Shown here piece after piece: positions 60,311 through 64,000 of a stretch of DNA of 64,000 bases (its first letter is position 1; every line of letters begins with the position of its first letter). Made by a program: the position numbers and the translations under genes. This DNA comes from Castanea sativa (lineage: Eukaryota; Streptophyta; Magnoliopsida; Fagales; Fagaceae), in assembly GCF_040712315.1 (NCBI RefSeq), contig NC_134017.1:17638001-17702000 (forward strand), given 5' to 3'. The notes beneath the pieces are model-generated. The model worked only from the letters and a program-made list of their open reading frames with translations. It was not told the origin of the DNA and searched no databases.

Positions 60311-60935
60311 TAAATGGGTTTCTTCGTATGGGTTGGGAGCTGAGGATTGAACAAAAATAGGGAAGGGGCACAAGTAAGTGGCACTTATATATGAAGGTCT
60401 TTAGCGACGAATTATTTCTGTCGCTAATGGTATAAGCTAAATTTCATCACTAAAGAACCTATATTTTGTTAAGATTTTTAGAGACGAAATTGATATTTCG
60501 TCTCTACAGCATACATTTAGTGACGAATTATGATTTCGTCACTAAAAAAATGGAATGAAAAATTATGAATATTTTGAGCTACAATTATTTTTCATCACTA
60601 ATTCTTCCTTATAGTGATGAAAGGATTTTCGTCACTAATACTATCCACAGCAATACCTACAGTAACAAAATATTTCGTCACTAAAAATTTCAACTTTTAG
60701 CGACGAAATATTTCGTCACTATAGATCAATTAAGTTGGTGCCAATGTTTCCCTCGCTAGCGCCCATTTTTCAGATCACAATAGCTACGAAAATTAATTTT
60801 CATTGCTAAATGTTATAATATTTTTTCAATATTAGCGACAAAATTTATAGTTCGTCACTAAAGCTGTATTTTTAGCGACGAAAAATATTTCCTCACTAAA
60901 TTTCGGCACTAAAAATACATTTTGTTGTAGTGTCT

Positions 60936-63137
60936 GTATCTGTGTCATCACCATCATCGCCACCTACAAAAGGGCCAGTGGAAGGACCTACACTGCCTGA
61001 AGTACCAAAAGCATACCGTGGGCCCAAGGAAGGCCCCAAAGCCTGAGATAAAGAACCCCAACTACTCAGTAGGCTTGGAGGAAAAGGAACATACATGTGC
61101 TTGAACAAAGGAATGATCGGCCCTTGGTCAGGAATCTCGGGGGCAACCAAAATAGGAAGATGAATCGCTCGTAACTCTTCTATCTAAAGCATGGAATAGC
61201 CCTGATGTAGGGCTCGCTTGGTCTGAAACTGGCTCCGCTTTCTATCTATCCCAGCAACGAGCATCTCCCTATCTCTCTACCAGATATACCTCTCACGGGC
61301 TAACGCCTGAGCTATCTCCTTCTACATGTGCACCTCTCTAGCAGTAAATAGGGCCTCAAACTCTGCCACTCTGGCCTCTATGGTCTCTGCACGTGCTCTC
61401 CACTTTAAACCCTAGTGGCTACCTAAGCGCAAACAATGCCTCCTAATACTCTGCCCCCACTCACGAGGACAACTCTACTGATAAGCCCTACAAAAGACTC
61501 TGCAAACCAAGTAGAAAAGTCTCTACTCGTGTCCACATAAGCATCAAAAGCACCCATCGTATAATCCGAATCATCCAGAAAGCCTCAAATGACAAACCAT
61601 AAGGAGGTAGATCCCTAGGCACTCCATAGAATGGCATAACCTGATGAAAGGTCCTCTATGCTGAAAAGAACTCCCAACTCGTTGGGGCCCAAAACTAGCG
61701 TTGGATCCTTAAGTAGCCCATAACTATAGTGAGCTCCACTCTCCCTAGTAGAATCTCGTCATAAGGACAGACTATAATCTCATCTCGGGTGATATAATCT
61801 AGAGTTGTGAAGATGAGACTGGCTGCATTACTACTACCCTCGTGATCCTACAATGAGCCCACCTATATGCTCAAGGGTATGCTGTCAAGGACAATCCTAT
61901 ATAATGAGGCTACAAGGTTGGGATGTACTCGTATGCCCACATGTCAATATCTACCAACATCCCTCCAAGCTCTTGAAGTATCGCTGGGAGGCTTGCCTCA
62001 AGAAGGGAATGACGAAGCCGTAAGTCACTGACCCCCAATCCTACGTCCTGATGCCAAAGACTACTCTTATAGCTCATAGCAGCTGACAAGTCAACATCAA
62101 TCGGTTATTTCCCAAGAAGCAACTACCGAGGAACCACAGGAAGCACCGACAAAGATGAGCGTCAGTAGGGGCCTTGTCCTAGGGAATTCTACGTTACAAC
62201 CACTCAATATGGAGATTGCAAGTCATGGAAAAAGTCATCTCATCCATCCAAATCTGATGGCCACCAAATTTTACCACCAGATTGGCTGTCCAATTAATAG
62301 GGAGGACTATATACTCCCTGCAACTCAAATGGAAGGTGCTTTTCTCGGCATGAAACCATCGTACCAAAGCCTCTGCAATCCCGAGCCTCATGGTGAACGG
62401 GGGGATCTGCAAGAAGTCCTTAAATCCATGATCTCTTAGAAACACAGCAGACCGCAAATGGATCCTAGGAGTGAACAATGTCCAGAAGAAGGTAGACCAG
62501 GTGCCCTGGCCACGAAGCCTCTCATTCCCCTACATTTAAAATCAGAAGCTACTTGCTAGCACATGCATATAATCGAAATCTAAACGACCAAGAAGGTATT
62601 GCAACATACCTCTCCCCTCCATGCCAGTGCGGAAGGATGATCCTTCAGCCCATGCTAAAGGTGAGTGTCCTAAACGCCTCTATCTATGGTCTGAGTACAG
62701 GCATTGACCCCGGCCTACTATGGTGGAAACCTCAGTCTCAGACTATGCCTCTGAACGCCAAACTTTGGTAGGACCTTGATCCCAGCAAAGACCCCATCTA
62801 TGTATATGAGGATTTCATCATCTTGCACCTATCCTCCGTAGGCTCCCCTCTCTCTAACCGACCTGTGCCGTGAAGTCGTCCCATTAGAAATGGTACGAGA
62901 CTCAGATGAAGCACTGGCCATCTTAACAAAATGTTGTCTCCTAGACCTAGTCTCTTTGGGTATACCATCAATAGACCTAGGGTCGCCACCCCCACAATCA
63001 AAATGGCTCTGGAAAACCTGAGCTGCCTGCTCACCAGTTGAAACAGTTTCATCATCAGAAGAACCATCCCCCTAGGACATGGCATACGTAGGGGCCTTCC
63101 CCCAATCTCTATTGGAACTCGCTCTCTGAAACATAAT
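60936..63137 (-). pseudogene. Plant mobile domain (PMD) protein pseudogene
   Basis: Minus strand from ATG 63137 (MFQRASSNRDW): an acidic region SSDDETVSTGEQAAQ, then a likely intron ending ATTTTAAATGTAG near 62534. The next part reads FLRDHGFKDFLQIPPFTMRL, EALVRWFHAEKSTFHL and REYIVLPINWTANL (62194-62478), the order typical of PMD. Further on, in shifting frames, are WAYEYIPTL (61940), FHQVMPFYGVPRDLPPYG (about 61610-61660), a helical stretch (EARVAEFEALFTAREVHM near 61335-61390) and a Pro/Gly-rich acidic tail (60936-61150). Frameshifts and stops are frequent. PMD occurs both in host genes such as MAIN and in transposons. Its decay and surroundings suggest the latter here. Confidence 0.7.
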
Positions 63138-63279
63138 CTATAAAATAGCAAGAAATTCAGACATCAGTGGTAAGCCCATATATAAATGGTAATGCAAATG
63201 AACTAATACTTTTCCTAAACATATCATGTTGGTCTATGTCAAGCACATGTTCTCCTAAAGAAAGAATATTATTATACAT

Positions 63280-63470
63280 ATTCTATAGTTGGTGATAGCG
63301 ATCGTGTCGTATGCTTGCATTCTACAGTGGGTGATAGCATGCTACAGTGGGTGATAGCGGCCATGTCATATGGTCGCATTCTACAGTGAGTGATAGCATG
63401 CTACAGTGGGTGATAATGGCCGTGCCGTATGCTCGCATTCTGCAGTGGGTGATAGTAGCCGTGCTGTAAC
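63280..63470. repeat. Composite minisatellite with 20- and 39-bp modules
   Basis: ATTCTACAGTGGGTGATAGC-type modules alternate with longer ones that add GGCCGTGTCGTATGCTCGC. Starts at about 63280, 63319, 63339, 63378, 63398 and 63437, giving a higher-order period of 59 bp. 63138-63279 before it shows no gene. Confidence 0.85.
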
Positions 63471-64000
63471 ACCTGTCTCACTTAAATTTAATTTAATTGC
63501 TTTTAGGGTGGAGTTGATGAATTATTTATTTTATTTTGGAGGTGATATTATTTTATATTATGATACTCTACAAAGAAAAAAAAAAAGAGGGTAACGTGAA
63601 TAGTTATTTTGTGTGGATTATTTATATTTAACTTTTAGTCTCCTTATTGTTTAAGGAAAAGGATAAGAGGTTAAAACCTATTTGGAATAGGAGTTTAAGT
63701 GTTATTGGAATTCTTTAGAGTCCTAGCCAATCTAAACAACCTTAATATATGAGTTTTAAATTTTAGCCCAAGTGGAAACAGTTTTAACGTGTAAGTAAGT
63801 TAGGGTTAGGGCTTCTTGCTGAAAGACGAAGAGAGAAACTGTGAGATTACAGGAAAAAAAAATAAAAAATAAAAAAAATTTCTACATCCGTGTGTTCAGG
63901 TATGCCTCTCTCATAAAGATCTATGGGATAATCTATAATGCTAGGGTTGTATATTAGTCTTGCATGAACTTTTACATACGTACTCATGACTTAAGCTTTT
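63465..64000 (+). other. Unassigned right edge, possible LTR start
   Basis: TGTAACACCTGTCTCAC at 63465 resembles starts of some gypsy LTRs, and the rest is AT-rich and non-coding with no PBS before the window ends. Only a suggestion. Confidence 0.25.

Larger units (their letters stand above)
57686..60932. mobile_element. Non-autonomous CACTA (En/Spm-like) DNA transposon
   Basis: 3,247 bp. Ends CACTACAACAAAATG and CATTTTGTTGTAGTG are perfect 15-bp inverted repeats starting with CACTA. The 3-bp duplication TCT is at 57683-57685 and 60933-60935. Both subterminal regions (57700-58200, 60400-60920) are packed with TAGTGACGAAA / TTTCGTCACTA words in both orientations, as expected for transposase-binding subterminal repeats. 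No transposase frame was found. The interior has a truncated family A LTR, a 30-50 bp A-rich repeat (CAAAGGAACTAGAATC, about 59505-59610) and a GC-rich patch near 60205-60310. Confidence 0.96.

Noticed and set aside
62155..62439. 94-residue plus-strand frame
   Set aside because: Antisense to the PMD core, which is the recognisable reading on the minus strand.

Overview
The window is plant nuclear heterochromatin made almost wholly of transposable elements. I found no intact host gene, rRNA, tRNA or CRISPR array. Ty1/copia and Ty3/gypsy LTR retrotransposons, including lineages with Tat/Ogre features, a CACTA DNA transposon, plant mobile domain (PMD) and 'plant transposon protein' domains, and plant-type introns point to an angiosperm, most likely a dicot. 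The species cannot be read from the sequence.

Layout, outermost to innermost. (1) An old base layer holds a minus-strand copia remnant (D: LTR 1654-2204, pol 5537-8284), the 3' end of a plus-strand gypsy (8285-9069, resuming at 46557) and two decayed minus-strand reading regions with PMD/coiled-coil features (47101-54960 and 57651-63137). (2) Into this went a copia of family A at the left edge (1-1653), a 3.27 kb solo LTR (2263-5531), a minus-strand copia A-outer (9070-46551), a non-autonomous copia B (47740-54696), a solo A LTR (55287-56676) and a CACTA element (57686-60932). (3) A-outer was split by the minus-strand element C (11864-40820) and by a gypsy solo LTR (43850-44520). (4) C was split by four insertions: solo LTR E (13137-14633), solo B LTR (17287-18311), a complete gypsy (20308-30397) and a complete copia A-inner (31180-39357). 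Target-site duplications (TSDs) read from the sequence support nearly every boundary: ATGCA, GTACG, TATAT, AATGT, ATCTT, TCCTT, ATTAT, GCTAG and GTCTA, plus TCT for CACTA. C has only a 4/5 match.

Functional content. A-inner keeps a single gag-pol frame of 1,328 codons with 11 stops and no frameshift. The gypsy has gag, protease, RT, two RNase H domains and integrase on the plus strand, all with stops, and downstream of pol an intron-containing gene on the opposite strand with its own TATA box. B and C are the most unusual: each has a gag with two zinc knuckles and a second ORF with a plant-transposon-protein domain, but no protease, integrase or RT, so they presumably depended on another copia for mobilisation. 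Each also repeats its own CG-containing palindromic motif in both the LTR and the internal spacer.

All calls come from reading the sequence by eye; family names rest on remembered motifs, not on a search.
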